Shown here piece after piece: positions 8,294 through 16,373 of a stretch of DNA of 64,000 nucleotides (position 1 is its first letter; every line of letters begins with the position of its first letter). The notes beneath the pieces were generated by a model. It was not told the origin of the DNA, ran no database searches, and saw only the letters and a list, made by a program, of their open reading frames with translations. Origin of the DNA: Mycolicibacterium sp. CBMA 226 (lineage in GTDB: Bacteria; Actinomycetota; Actinomycetes; Mycobacteriales; Mycobacteriaceae); the NCBI RefSeq assembly GCF_009729075.1, contig NZ_VTGY01000015.1, positions 310,001 to 374,000 of the forward strand, written 5' to 3'. A program made the position numbers and the translations under genes.

Positions 8294-8779
8294 TCAGCGT
8301 TTACGGCTGCAGTTCGGCTGGGCGGGCTTGGCCGGCCAGGCGCACACGTTGAAGTACGTCTCGGTGCCGAACCCGCCGCCGTCGAACACGCCGTAGGTGT
8401 CACCGTGGGTACCGGTGTAGGTGGCGCCGCCGCCACCGCCGGGTCCGCCGTCGGACGACACGATGGTGGTGACGGCCCAGCCCTTTCCCTCGAGCGCGGT
8501 CTTGTACGCGGTGACCACGTCGGTGGGGGAGCCCGTCACTTTGAAACTGAGATGAATCCCGTTGTCCCCGATGCGGTCTGGACCGTAGGTCTGGGCGGTG
8601 CCGGCCGGAGTCGGCACCAGGGCCTGGAGCTCTGTGGGGCCGGCCGCCGCGGCTGACGCGGTACTGGTCGACGCGGCGCTCGACGATGCCTTGGCGCCGG
8701 AGTCGGCTTTGCCGCCGCAGCCGGCTACAAGGCCGACCAGTGCCGCCGCGACTGCCACCGAACGAATTGCGTTTGCCAT
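8294..8779 (-). CDS. Putative lipoprotein
   Basis: 161 residues from the ATG at 8779, with GGGAGCG a few bases upstream; an in-frame upstream ATG (8866) would bury the signal peptide. The leader ends in the lipobox LVAGC (Cys near residue 20), then a Ser/Ala/Thr linker (to about 50). A compact globular domain (LSFKVTGSPTDVVTAYKTAL, GKGWAVTTIVSSDG) and a Gly-rich loop precede the end. The fold hints at the BON/DUF-type mycobacterial lipoproteins, but I do not recognise a named family. It diverges from the LuxR gene across about 100 bases. Confidence 0.72.
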   Translation of the reverse strand: MANAIRSVAVAAALVGLVAGCGGKADSGAKASSSAASTSTASAAAAGPTELQALVPTPAGTAQTYGPDRIGDNGIHLSFKVTGSPTDVVTAYKTALEGKGWAVTTIVSSDGGPGGGGGATYTGTHGDTYGVFDGGGFGTETYFNVCAWPAKPAQPNCSRKR

Positions 8780-8879
8780 GATCGCTCCCGTCGTCGTGCG
8801 CACGGTATCAACGTAATCGGCACGGCGGTCAAAATTGGCGTGGTTGGGCGGCTGAGCCCACCGCACCTACGATGCCAAG

Positions 8880-11090
8880 GTGGCAGGGCACGGCTGGGTA
8901 GGACACATCCCAACGGCTACCTACGGCCCGCCTCGGCTGGGCGGCGCCGTCATTGCGCGGCCGGCGATCACCGGGTTGCTGTCTGCATCCGGCGCAGAAC
9001 TGGTAGTGGTCACCGCGCCCGCCGGATATGGCAAGACGACCGCGGTGGCGCTGTGGGACGACGCTGACGCCCGGCCGTTCGCCTGGGTGCGGCTGGACCA
9101 TCTCGACAACGACCCCGCCCACCTGCTGCTGCATTTGGTGACGGCGGTGGATCAGGTCGCTTCGGTCGACGTCGCCACGCTTCAGTACCTGCGCGGCGCC
9201 GGACGGGCCGTCGATAGCCAGCTGGTGCCGGCCGCGGTCGCCGCATTGGAGTCTGCCGGGCCAATCGTCCTGGTAATGGACGATATTCACGAGCTTACGC
9301 ACGACGCGGCCATAGATACCTTACGCGCGCTGGTGCAGCTGGCGCCCGTATCGACGACGCTCACGTTGATCGGCCGGGCGGCGCCGCCGCTCGACCTGGC
9401 GCGGCGCCGGTTGCACGGCGGCGTCCTCGAGATCGGCACCGAACAGCTGAAACTCTCTGTCGCAGAGGCGGAATCGGCACTCGGCTCGGTCGGCGGACCG
9501 GGCGGCCCGACAGCCGCTCTGGTGGTCGACCGCTGTGAGGGCTGGGCGGCCGGCGTGGTCATGGCCGCGATGGCGTTGCGTGACGGTTCATCCGCGGACG
9601 CGATCACCGGACGGCACCGGCTGGTGGCGGACTATCTGGTCGAAGAGGTGCTGGGCCGGCTGGACCCGGCCGTCGAATCGTTCCTCGTGGAATCGGCGGT
9701 ACTCGACACCTTCAGCGCCGACGATCTGAACAGTGTTCTGCAGCGCGACGATTCAGCCGACATGTTGAGCACGATCCACGCTTCGGGCAACCTGTTCCTG
9801 GTCTCGCTCGACGAGCAGGGCATCGAGTACCGGTACCACCGGCTGTTCGCCGATCTGCTGCGTGGGCGGCTGCGCAACCGCAGTCCGGAGCGGTTCCGCA
9901 CCCTGGCCTCCCGTGCGGCGGCGCATCTCGAGCGCGCCGGCGACGTCGATGGCGCCCTGCTGCAGGCTTTGGCAGCCGATGACCCGGCACACGCCGCGGC
10001 GCTCGCACAACGCGATGCCGTCCGCCTCGGATTCGACGGCCGCGCAGGCATCTTGGAACGCCGGTTGAGCCTGCTGGATGAGCATGTCTTCGCCGACCAT
10101 CCCGATGCCGCGATCGCTCGAGCCTGGTTCGGGCTTACGCTGGGGGACGCCGACCTGATCCAGCGGTCGCTGTTGCTGGCCGCCGCCGCGGACCGTGGTG
10201 GAGCCTTGGCGGACGGTACGCCATCGGTGAACGTTGCTGCGGCCCTTGTCGGTTCCCTCGTCGGCATCGGCGGCGTGCTCGAGGTGGTCCGGCACGCCGA
10301 CGCGGTGTGTGCCGCGGGCGACCATCTGGTGAACCCGTGGTGGGGCGCGGCCGCGTCGGTCAAAGGCGGTGCGCTGTCGATGGCCGGGGATGCGGAAAAT
10401 GCCCGGGCGACACTGGAATCGTCGCTGCCGGTGCTTGACGATCTACCCGGATTCCGGGCCGTGGCCCTGGCGCACCTGGCCCTGCTGGACCTCGACGACG
10501 GAGCCCTGCAGTCGGCGGCCCAACGCAGCGCCCAGGCCCGCAGCATCGTCGACTCCCGTGACCTGTGCGACCTGGTGCCGATGGTGCTGGTGTATGCGGT
10601 CGACGGGTTGGTGCGCGGTCACCGCGGCGACGTGGCCGGCGCGCGCGAGGCAGTGCGCGGCACCGAACGCCTGCTGGACCGGCTGGGCGACCTGGCGGCG
10701 CGGACCGCGGCGCTGGGACACGCCCTGACCGCGGCCACGGCCCTCGAGATCGATGACGCCGAACTGTGCCGGCGGCACCTCGATGCGGCTCAGCCGGCCG
10801 CTCGTCGGGAGCCTGACGCGGCGTCGGTGCACCAGCGGTTGGCACGTGTCCGGGAACTGCTGGCGGCACATGCGCAGCACGGGCCGCGGCCATCGCTGAC
10901 CGCGGCCGAGCTGCGTCTGCTCCCGCACCTGGCCACCCACCTGTCGCTGCAGAAGATCGCCGGTGAACTGCATCTCGGCCGGGAGACGGTGAAGAGCCAG
11001 GCCAAGGCGATCTACCGCAAGCTGTCGGTGTCGTCGCGCGCCGACGCCGTGGCCGAGGCAGCGCGCCTCGGGCTGCTCGACCAGCTCTGA
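8880..11090 (+). CDS. Large ATP-binding LuxR-family regulator (MalT/LAL type)
   Basis: 736 residues. A P-loop NTPase domain of STAND type begins the protein: Walker A APAGYGKTT at about 44-52 and the Walker B-like strand IVLVMDDIHEL near 130. A helical/TPR-like middle follows, and the C-terminal 65 residues are a LuxR/GerE helix-turn-helix (LTAAELRLLPHLATHLSLQ, IAGELHLGRETVKSQAKAIY). Such LALs bind ATP and an inducer, oligomerise and activate transcription. The start GTG at 8880 has no clear RBS. Its target is not obvious; the next operon is transcribed toward it, with stops four bases apart. Confidence 0.88.
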   Translation: MAGHGWVGHIPTATYGPPRLGGAVIARPAITGLLSASGAELVVVTAPAGYGKTTAVALWDDADARPFAWVRLDHLDNDPAHLLLHLVTAVDQVASVDVATLQYLRGAGRAVDSQLVPAAVAALESAGPIVLVMDDIHELTHDAAIDTLRALVQLAPVSTTLTLIGRAAPPLDLARRRLHGGVLEIGTEQLKLSVAEAESALGSVGGPGGPTAALVVDRCEGWAAGVVMAAMALRDGSSADAITGRHRLVADYLVEEVLGRLDPAVESFLVESAVLDTFSADDLNSVLQRDDSADMLSTIHASGNLFLVSLDEQGIEYRYHRLFADLLRGRLRNRSPERFRTLASRAAAHLERAGDVDGALLQALAADDPAHAAALAQRDAVRLGFDGRAGILERRLSLLDEHVFADHPDAAIARAWFGLTLGDADLIQRSLLLAAAADRGGALADGTPSVNVAAALVGSLVGIGGVLEVVRHADAVCAAGDHLVNPWWGAAASVKGGALSMAGDAENARATLESSLPVLDDLPGFRAVALAHLALLDLDDGALQSAAQRSAQARSIVDSRDLCDLVPMVLVYAVDGLVRGHRGDVAGAREAVRGTERLLDRLGDLAARTAALGHALTAATALEIDDAELCRRHLDAAQPAARREPDAASVHQRLARVRELLAAHAQHGPRPSLTAAELRLLPHLATHLSLQKIAGELHLGRETVKSQAKAIYRKLSVSSRADAVAEAARLGLLDQL

Positions 11091-11094
11091 CCCG

Positions 11095-11937
11095 TCAGGC
11101 CCGCCGGGCCAGAAACCGGGAGAACGGGATCAGCATCGAGAACTCGGCGATCAGCACCACCGTGATCATCACCGTGACGCGCGGGTCGCTGAAGTTCTGC
11201 CCGGCCACCACGAAGGCCGCCGCGGCGTTGCGCTGTGCCGTACCCAGCGCCAGGACCGGTCGCGCGGTGGCACTGAAAAACACCAGCCCCCAACCGATTC
11301 CCGCGCAGATGGCGGTGTACACGACGGCCGCGAGGATGCCCCGAGTGCCGTACACCGACAGCACCTCCCGGAAATTGGCGACGATGGTCAGGACGACCAC
11401 CAGAATCATGCTGACGGTGCTCAGCAGCCCGACGGCCGGCCTGACGCGGGCGGCCGTGCCTGCGGACTGCTTCCGCCAGAACAGCCCGATCGCCAACGGG
11501 ATCAGCATGAGGACCACCAGCGACGAGGCGATCGCGAGGGGATCGACCGCCGAGCCCTTGAGGAACACGGGCAGCACGATCGGCACATAGGCCACCGTGG
11601 TGATCATCAGCAGCGCCATGACACCCACCGTCAAACCGGTGTCGGCCTTGGCGAACTCGGCGAGCTTGATCAGGAACGGCGCACCCGCGGCCAATCCGCA
11701 CAGCAGTAGCCCGATGCCGAGCGGCTCGTCGAGGTCCAGTAGGCGCCACAACCCGAACGCCACGAGAGGTGCCGCGACGAAGTTGGCGACCAGAGCCAGA
11801 CTCACCACCCGAATGTCCTTGAGCGGGGCCAGAATCTGAGCCGGGGTCAGGCTCAGCCCGACTCCCAACGTGCTGGACGCCACGAACAGGACGACGGCGA
11901 TGTTGGAACCGCGCGTCGCCAGATCGGTCAGCGTCAC
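11095..11937 (-). CDS. Bile acid:sodium symporter family (BASS) transporter
   Basis: 280 residues with about 8-10 membrane segments. The conserved core motif ALGTAQRNAAAAFVVAGQNF (about 228-247) is that of the BASS superfamily, which co-transports organic anions or arsenite-like solutes with ions. It is the last gene of a four-gene operon, and its ATG overlaps the stop of the gene before it by four bases (ATGA). The substrate is unknown; co-transcription with a Dyp peroxidase suggests export or import of an oxidised aromatic or organic acid, which is inference. Confidence 0.8.
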   Translation of the reverse strand: MTLTDLATRGSNIAVVLFVASSTLGVGLSLTPAQILAPLKDIRVVSLALVANFVAAPLVAFGLWRLLDLDEPLGIGLLLCGLAAGAPFLIKLAEFAKADTGLTVGVMALLMITTVAYVPIVLPVFLKGSAVDPLAIASSLVVLMLIPLAIGLFWRKQSAGTAARVRPAVGLLSTVSMILVVVLTIVANFREVLSVYGTRGILAAVVYTAICAGIGWGLVFFSATARPVLALGTAQRNAAAAFVVAGQNFSDPRVTVMITVVLIAEFSMLIPFSRFLARRA

Positions 11938-12947
11938 ATCGTCACCAGGTTGCGCCAGAACGACTTCAGGCTGTCGCTGGCGCCGAAGAGGGTCGTGAAA
12001 TGCGTGGAGTCGACGAGCACGATGTCGCCGGCGCGGTCACCGGTCGGCGGCATGTGGATCAGCGCGTTGAATTCGGTGTTGCCGGCCAGGGTGAACGGGT
12101 GCGGCCGGGTCATGTCGATCGGTTGCCGACCCAGGACGCGCAAGTCGAGGCTTTCGGGAGCGGTCAGTTGGTAGTGCGGCAGGTGCGGGTGCAGAGCCAG
12201 CGTGGTGACGTCGCGCAGCAGGCCAGCCGAATCCAGATCACGGAAAGCGGTGAGCGGCACAATCTGTTTGGTGCCATCGACAGTTGCGGGCCGCAGACCC
12301 CAGGTGTTGTGCACGGGAATGTTCAGCCCCGTCAGCAGTGACCGGGCGAAGCCGCTGAAGTTCTGGACGCGCGGCGTCAGCGGATCGCCGTGGTGCAGGT
12401 ACTCCATCTGCTGCTGCTCTTTGTCGTCGATGAAGCCGACATCGTGGTGCGGCGCCAGCATCAGGCACGTGCCTTCGCGCTTCAGCCACTGCAGGATCGC
12501 GGCGATCTCGTCCGCCGTGGCCGCCTCGTCGCCGAGCAGATGGTCCAGCCCGAAGATCATCAGGGTGTCGGTGTCGTTCAAGGTGCGTTCGTCGATCGGC
12601 AGCCGGTACCCGGCCTGATCGACGCGCTGGAACACCGCCACCGGGTGCCCGGTCGCGGCACCGGCTACGTCCTGAAAAGACAACGAGGAGCGGTGGAACA
12701 GCTCCAGCGTGCCGTCGACGCCCTGCAGGAACTCCCGCGCGCTGTACTCGAGGCCCTCGTAGGCCGGCCACGTCGCCGCGCGCACCTCGGTCATGGTGGA
12801 GAACCGGTTGTACAGCAATGCGGGGTCGCGCTGCGCCTCCCACGGGTAGCTCCACGACCAGTAGATGCTGACGCGCCGGTTGCCGTTGTGTGGGCGGGTG
12901 ATGTGGGCCTGGTTGTAGGTGCGGGCGTGGGGGAGTGATTTGGTCAT
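11934..12947 (-). CDS. Unknown protein of the Dyp peroxidase operon
   Basis: 337 residues, no signal peptide or membrane segment. The middle reads like a class I glutamine-amidotransferase/ThuA-type alpha/beta fold: NDTDTLMIFGLDHLLGDEA (about 118-136), then an ILQWLKREGTCLMLAPHHDV strand-turn (about 145-164). The N-terminal SIYWSWSYPWEAQRDP is distinctive. I see no nucleophile-elbow cysteine, so amidotransferase activity is unlikely. The gene overlaps both neighbours by 4 bases, so it is made in step with the peroxidase. I do not know its function. Confidence 0.72.
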   Translation of the reverse strand: MTKSLPHARTYNQAHITRPHNGNRRVSIYWSWSYPWEAQRDPALLYNRFSTMTEVRAATWPAYEGLEYSAREFLQGVDGTLELFHRSSLSFQDVAGAATGHPVAVFQRVDQAGYRLPIDERTLNDTDTLMIFGLDHLLGDEAATADEIAAILQWLKREGTCLMLAPHHDVGFIDDKEQQQMEYLHHGDPLTPRVQNFSGFARSLLTGLNIPVHNTWGLRPATVDGTKQIVPLTAFRDLDSAGLLRDVTTLALHPHLPHYQLTAPESLDLRVLGRQPIDMTRPHPFTLAGNTEFNALIHMPPTGDRAGDIVLVDSTHFTTLFGASDSLKSFWRNLVTM

Positions 12948-14290
12948 GCTGTCACCTTGTTTCGTTGGTTTCCGAGGTCTGAGAGGTAACGCAGTGCGCT
13001 CAGGCCGGGGAGGAAGAAGTACGCCCCGCCGCGCAGCGTGGTGAATGCCGGTAACCCCTTGTGTACCTTGCGGATCGGCCGCTTGGGGATCGTGAAGTCA
13101 AGCGTGCCGTCCTGCGTGCCGCAGATGGGGTCGTGTTCGTTGCCGAGTTCCTGAAAAGCCGTGTCATTGATCCAGACGTTCTGGGCGAACTCGAACTGCC
13201 GCACCAGGCTGGCGCAGATCAGGAACATCCCGACGCCGCGCTCGACACCGTCGTCGGCCGCGCCTTCGGGCAGTGCCGGACCGTAGGTACCGCTGCGCCG
13301 GATCATCCTGCGCCGGTTGGGATTCGGCTCGGTGTCGCGCGGGTTGAGCCGGCGTGCGTGCGAGCCGACCGGACACTTGTAGCCGTGCGGATCCATGGTG
13401 GCGTAGTCGAAATCGTTGTTACGCATCGGATCCGCACCGAGCTCTGGGTCGTCGTGCTCCGGCGCAAGCACCAGCGGTGCGCCGCTGCGCCACCGGCCCA
13501 TGAACTTGGCGGCCAGCAGCTCCTGGCCCTCGGCGTCGTCGGTGTGCTGCTTGAGGTAGTCGCGGAAGGTGCCGACGTGCTCCTCCAACCGGCGGTACGC
13601 CAGGTAGCTGCCGTTGCGGGAAAGTATTTCGAGGGCAGGCTGTTTCGACACCAGGCCCTCTTCGTCCGGGTAGCCGAGGAGGAACTCGCCCGGGGCCAGC
13701 GCCCCACCGGCGCCGGGGATCAGCGTCTCGCCGGAACCGGCCATCTGGGGCTGCGACACCGGATCGCGGTACCCGAAGTGATCGTGGTCGTACCCGAACG
13801 GCGGGGTGGCGGCCAGATCGAGATGCGAGAGCGACCGCACGCCGGGGCACCGGGCCAGGAGGGCGTCGTGCTCGCCGACGCACCGCACCCGCTCGTCGTC
13901 GTCCCGAGCGAACAGGATGACGATGGCGTGCAGGTCGTCGCCCGCCAGTCCGCCGACCCAGTGCTCGGGTGCGGCGGCACCGGTGTCGCCGAGGATGTCG
14001 GCGCGCGCGGCCATGCCCTCCCGGAACTCGGCCGGGAAGGTGGCCAGCGTCTTCTCGTCAAGTCCCAACGCGCGCAAGCCGTTGCAGGTGAAGGCCAGGT
14101 TGACCCACCGCTTGAAGATGTTGACCGTCTTGCGCACATCGGTCGCCGATTGCACGAGCGGAACCATCTCGGCCAGCCAGGCCTGCCCGGCCTCGGGGGT
14201 GTCGAACGACAGGAACTCGTACCGGCCGGTGAGGTGAGGCGTCCCGGTCAGCATGATGTGCTGGATGTCGTCGAATTCGAGTGCTGTCAC
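12944..14290 (-). CDS. Dyp-type haem peroxidase
   Basis: 448 residues. The family signatures are the catalytic-aspartate segment FGYRDPVSQPQ (Asp176) and the proximal-histidine segment CPVGSHARRLNPRD (His311), followed by the RRMIRRSGTYGP region. The usual GxxDG has Pro177 in place of the second glycine. Dyp peroxidases oxidise dyes, phenolics or lignin-like aromatics with H2O2. There is no Tat signal and no encapsulin cargo tail (the end is NQRNKVTA), nor an encapsulin gene nearby, so it is probably a free cytosolic enzyme or acts with its operon partners. It overlaps both adjacent genes by four bases. Confidence 0.88.
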   Translation of the reverse strand: MTALEFDDIQHIMLTGTPHLTGRYEFLSFDTPEAGQAWLAEMVPLVQSATDVRKTVNIFKRWVNLAFTCNGLRALGLDEKTLATFPAEFREGMAARADILGDTGAAAPEHWVGGLAGDDLHAIVILFARDDDERVRCVGEHDALLARCPGVRSLSHLDLAATPPFGYDHDHFGYRDPVSQPQMAGSGETLIPGAGGALAPGEFLLGYPDEEGLVSKQPALEILSRNGSYLAYRRLEEHVGTFRDYLKQHTDDAEGQELLAAKFMGRWRSGAPLVLAPEHDDPELGADPMRNNDFDYATMDPHGYKCPVGSHARRLNPRDTEPNPNRRRMIRRSGTYGPALPEGAADDGVERGVGMFLICASLVRQFEFAQNVWINDTAFQELGNEHDPICGTQDGTLDFTIPKRPIRKVHKGLPAFTTLRGGAYFFLPGLSALRYLSDLGNQRNKVTA

Positions 14291-14850
14291 TGCATCTGGT
14301 CCAACATGTCGGAGAACGCGGCCTTGAGCCGCAGGGCCTTCTTGATCTCGACGGACGTCACATACGGGTACTCGCCGTACTCCAGGAAGCTCGGCACCTG
14401 GTGCTCGCGGACGAACATGATGAACGCCTCGGGGTTGGTCTTCCAGTCCGCCGGAAAGCCCTCCAGGTGGGTGAACGCCGTGGTGATGCCCGTCGAGCTG
14501 AACAGCTTGACAGCGTCCTCGGTGTACTTGTCGAAATCAGTGTCGAAGATGCCCTGATACTGGAAGTGCAGACCCGAGCCGACGTCGAAAAGCTGCCAGC
14601 GGAGGTAGTGCAACTTCAGCGGAGCCAGGACGTCGGGCTGTGCGGCGACAGCCGCCTCGAGCTGCTTGCCGTAGTCGCGGATCGCCTGCTCATGGCCGTC
14701 GAGGACCTTGGCGATGATGTTGAAGCCGTAGCACGCCGGCGTCTGCGGGTAGACCGGTCCGTAGCGACCGCGGGTCAGCTCGAAGTATCCCTCTTTGGGG
14801 ATGGCAAGAGCCGCGGGCTGGGTCCAGTCATTGTTTCCGTTGTGCGCCAT
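14287..14850 (-). CDS. Dyp-associated ferredoxin-fold-like protein, unknown
   Basis: 187 residues, first gene of the four-gene operon. The stretch LKLHYLRWQLFDVGSG then FQYQGIFDTDFDKYTEDAVK (about 78-115) resembles the N-terminal alpha/beta module found fused to some long Dyp peroxidases ('HF-RFV--...-LLF-S-FDG'), here as a separate chain. No haem-binding histidine motif is seen. The stop overlaps the ATG of the peroxidase by four bases, so a stoichiometric complex is plausible (inference). Its ATG at 14850 is 70 bases from the convergently placed DUF3060 gene, leaving little room for a promoter. Confidence 0.7.
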   Translation of the reverse strand: MAHNGNNDWTQPAALAIPKEGYFELTRGRYGPVYPQTPACYGFNIIAKVLDGHEQAIRDYGKQLEAAVAAQPDVLAPLKLHYLRWQLFDVGSGLHFQYQGIFDTDFDKYTEDAVKLFSSTGITTAFTHLEGFPADWKTNPEAFIMFVREHQVPSFLEYGEYPYVTSVEIKKALRLKAAFSDMLDQMQ

Positions 14851-14920
14851 GGCAACGAGATTATGAGCGCGGCGGAGACCCGTCGTCCCCCGATTCGGGG
14901 GAAATTGACGCGCCGGCGGT

Positions 14921-15652
14921 TCAGCCGCGGCTGACGGTGTTGGACCCGCCCGGCGTCGGAATCTCCGGCGTCCCGGAGCGGTAGGTGACGTGGTTGTCCA
15001 TGCCGGACGTGACGATCTTGTCGGCGGAGTCGACGGTCACGGTGTTCTCGATTCCGGAGACGTCGACGGTCGAGCAGTGTCCGGTGATCGTGACGCTGTT
15101 GGACACCCCGCTGATACTGATCGGCCGGTCGTTGCACGCGACGGTGCGGTGGCCGCGCACGCCCGCGATCTGAATGGGCCGGTTGGGATCGTCGGACCGC
15201 GGCGGCAATTCGACCAGGCCGGGACCGGACATCACCGTGGTGCCGTTGACGACCACCGAGGATTCGTCACCGGGGTGCGCCGAGGTTGGCGCCGAGACCG
15301 AGACGCTGGGTTGCCTGCCGGCGCTGGGCGGGAGGAATGTCGTGTGCTTCTTGCCCGTGAGGTTGGCGAAGACGATGATGCCCGCGACCACCGGGCCGGC
15401 GATGACGGCGAGCACGACGGCGCCCAGGATCATGCGGCGTGCCGCTGTTGCCGGCACCCCTGGTGGCCACGGTTGCGGCGGCCGGCTCGGTCCGGGCCGG
15501 CTGCTGTACTGGGCGGGGTACGGCCGGCTTGCCACCGGTGCGGGCGGGTGCCACTGTTGCCCGGGCTCGGTCAACTCGGAAGCCCGGGCCTGCTCGTTCA
15601 TCGCGCGCTCGAGCTCGCGGATGCGGGCTTCTGGATCGTCGTCGCGACTCAT
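14921..15652 (-). CDS. DUF3060 membrane-anchored protein
   Basis: 243 residues. An acidic N-terminus and a Pro-rich segment (about 35-70) precede one membrane span (about 74-97, ILGAVVLAVIAGPVVAGIIV). The extracytoplasmic C-terminus carries the repetitive DUF3060 beta-solenoid: VACNDRPISISG, NSVTITGHCSTVDVSG, NTVTVDSADKIVTSG, NHVTYRSGTPEI. The two cysteines are the conserved pair of this mycobacterial family. The function is unknown. It is on the same strand as the Dyp operon and 31 bases downstream of the response regulator. Confidence 0.8.
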   Translation of the reverse strand: MSRDDDPEARIRELERAMNEQARASELTEPGQQWHPPAPVASRPYPAQYSSRPGPSRPPQPWPPGVPATAARRMILGAVVLAVIAGPVVAGIIVFANLTGKKHTTFLPPSAGRQPSVSVSAPTSAHPGDESSVVVNGTTVMSGPGLVELPPRSDDPNRPIQIAGVRGHRTVACNDRPISISGVSNSVTITGHCSTVDVSGIENTVTVDSADKIVTSGMDNHVTYRSGTPEIPTPGGSNTVSRG

Positions 15653-15683
15653 GATCCGATGCTGTCACACCCGGCGGGGCGGC

Positions 15684-16373
15684 TCAACGCCACTGGTAGC
15701 GGGTCTTGGGCCGGCCGGTACCCCCGTATTCGCTTCGGCGCGTGACGGTTCCGTCGTCGGCCAAGCGTTCCAGATAGCGCCATGCGGTCACCCGGGCAAC
15801 CCCGACCGCCTTCGCGGCTTCGTCGGCCGTCAGCCCGTCGGGACTGTCGCGCACCGCGCGGGCGATGTCGTCGTTGGTCAGTGTCGCGGCGCCCTTGGGG
15901 GCTGCGGATTTGTCTGCGCTGGTGCGTAATTCGGCGAGTGCGCGGTCCACCTCGGCCTGGCTGGCCGCGTCGACTCCGGCCGGTAGCGCCGTCCGGTACC
16001 GCTGATAGCGGTCCAAGCGGTCGCGGAACGCCGCGAAGGTGAAGGGCTTCAGCAGGTACGCCAGTGCGCCGTGCGCGACGGCGGCGCGCACCATCTCCAG
16101 ATCGCGCTCGGAGGTGATCGCGATGATGTCCGGAGCCGGCCGCAGCCCGGACAGCGCGGCCGCCAGGCTGATGCCGCTGGCGTCGGGCAGTCCGAGGTCC
16201 AGCAGGACCAGGTCGATGGGCTGGTCCGTGGTGGTCGCCCGCGTCGCGGCCTGCATCGCCTCGCGTGCCGTGTGGGCGACCGCGGCGACGGAAAACCCTT
16301 CCAGCCGTTCGACGTACGTGCGGTGCGCCTCGGCGATCAGCGGGTCGTCATCGACGATCAGGACGGTGGTCAT
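15684..16373 (-). CDS. CitB/DcuR-family response regulator
   Basis: 229 residues. The receiver domain has Asp8-10 in IVDDDP, the phospho-acceptor Asp59 in LVLLDLGLPD, Thr87/Ser88 and Lys109 in LLKPF. The C-terminal part (about 160-229) has a winged helix (GLTADEAAKAVGVARVTAWR, YLERLADDGTV), as in DcuR/DctR. It overlaps the sensor kinase gene by four bases, forming one operon. The divergent dctA is the obvious target. Confidence 0.88.
   Translation of the reverse strand: MTTVLIVDDDPLIAEAHRTYVERLEGFSVAAVAHTAREAMQAATRATTTDQPIDLVLLDLGLPDASGISLAAALSGLRPAPDIIAITSERDLEMVRAAVAHGALAYLLKPFTFAAFRDRLDRYQRYRTALPAGVDAASQAEVDRALAELRTSADKSAAPKGAATLTNDDIARAVRDSPDGLTADEAAKAVGVARVTAWRYLERLADDGTVTRRSEYGGTGRPKTRYQWR

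Noticed and set aside
8100..8396. 98-residue plus-strand frame beside the lipoprotein gene
   Set aside because: Overlaps the lipoprotein gene on the other strand and shows no domain or RBS.
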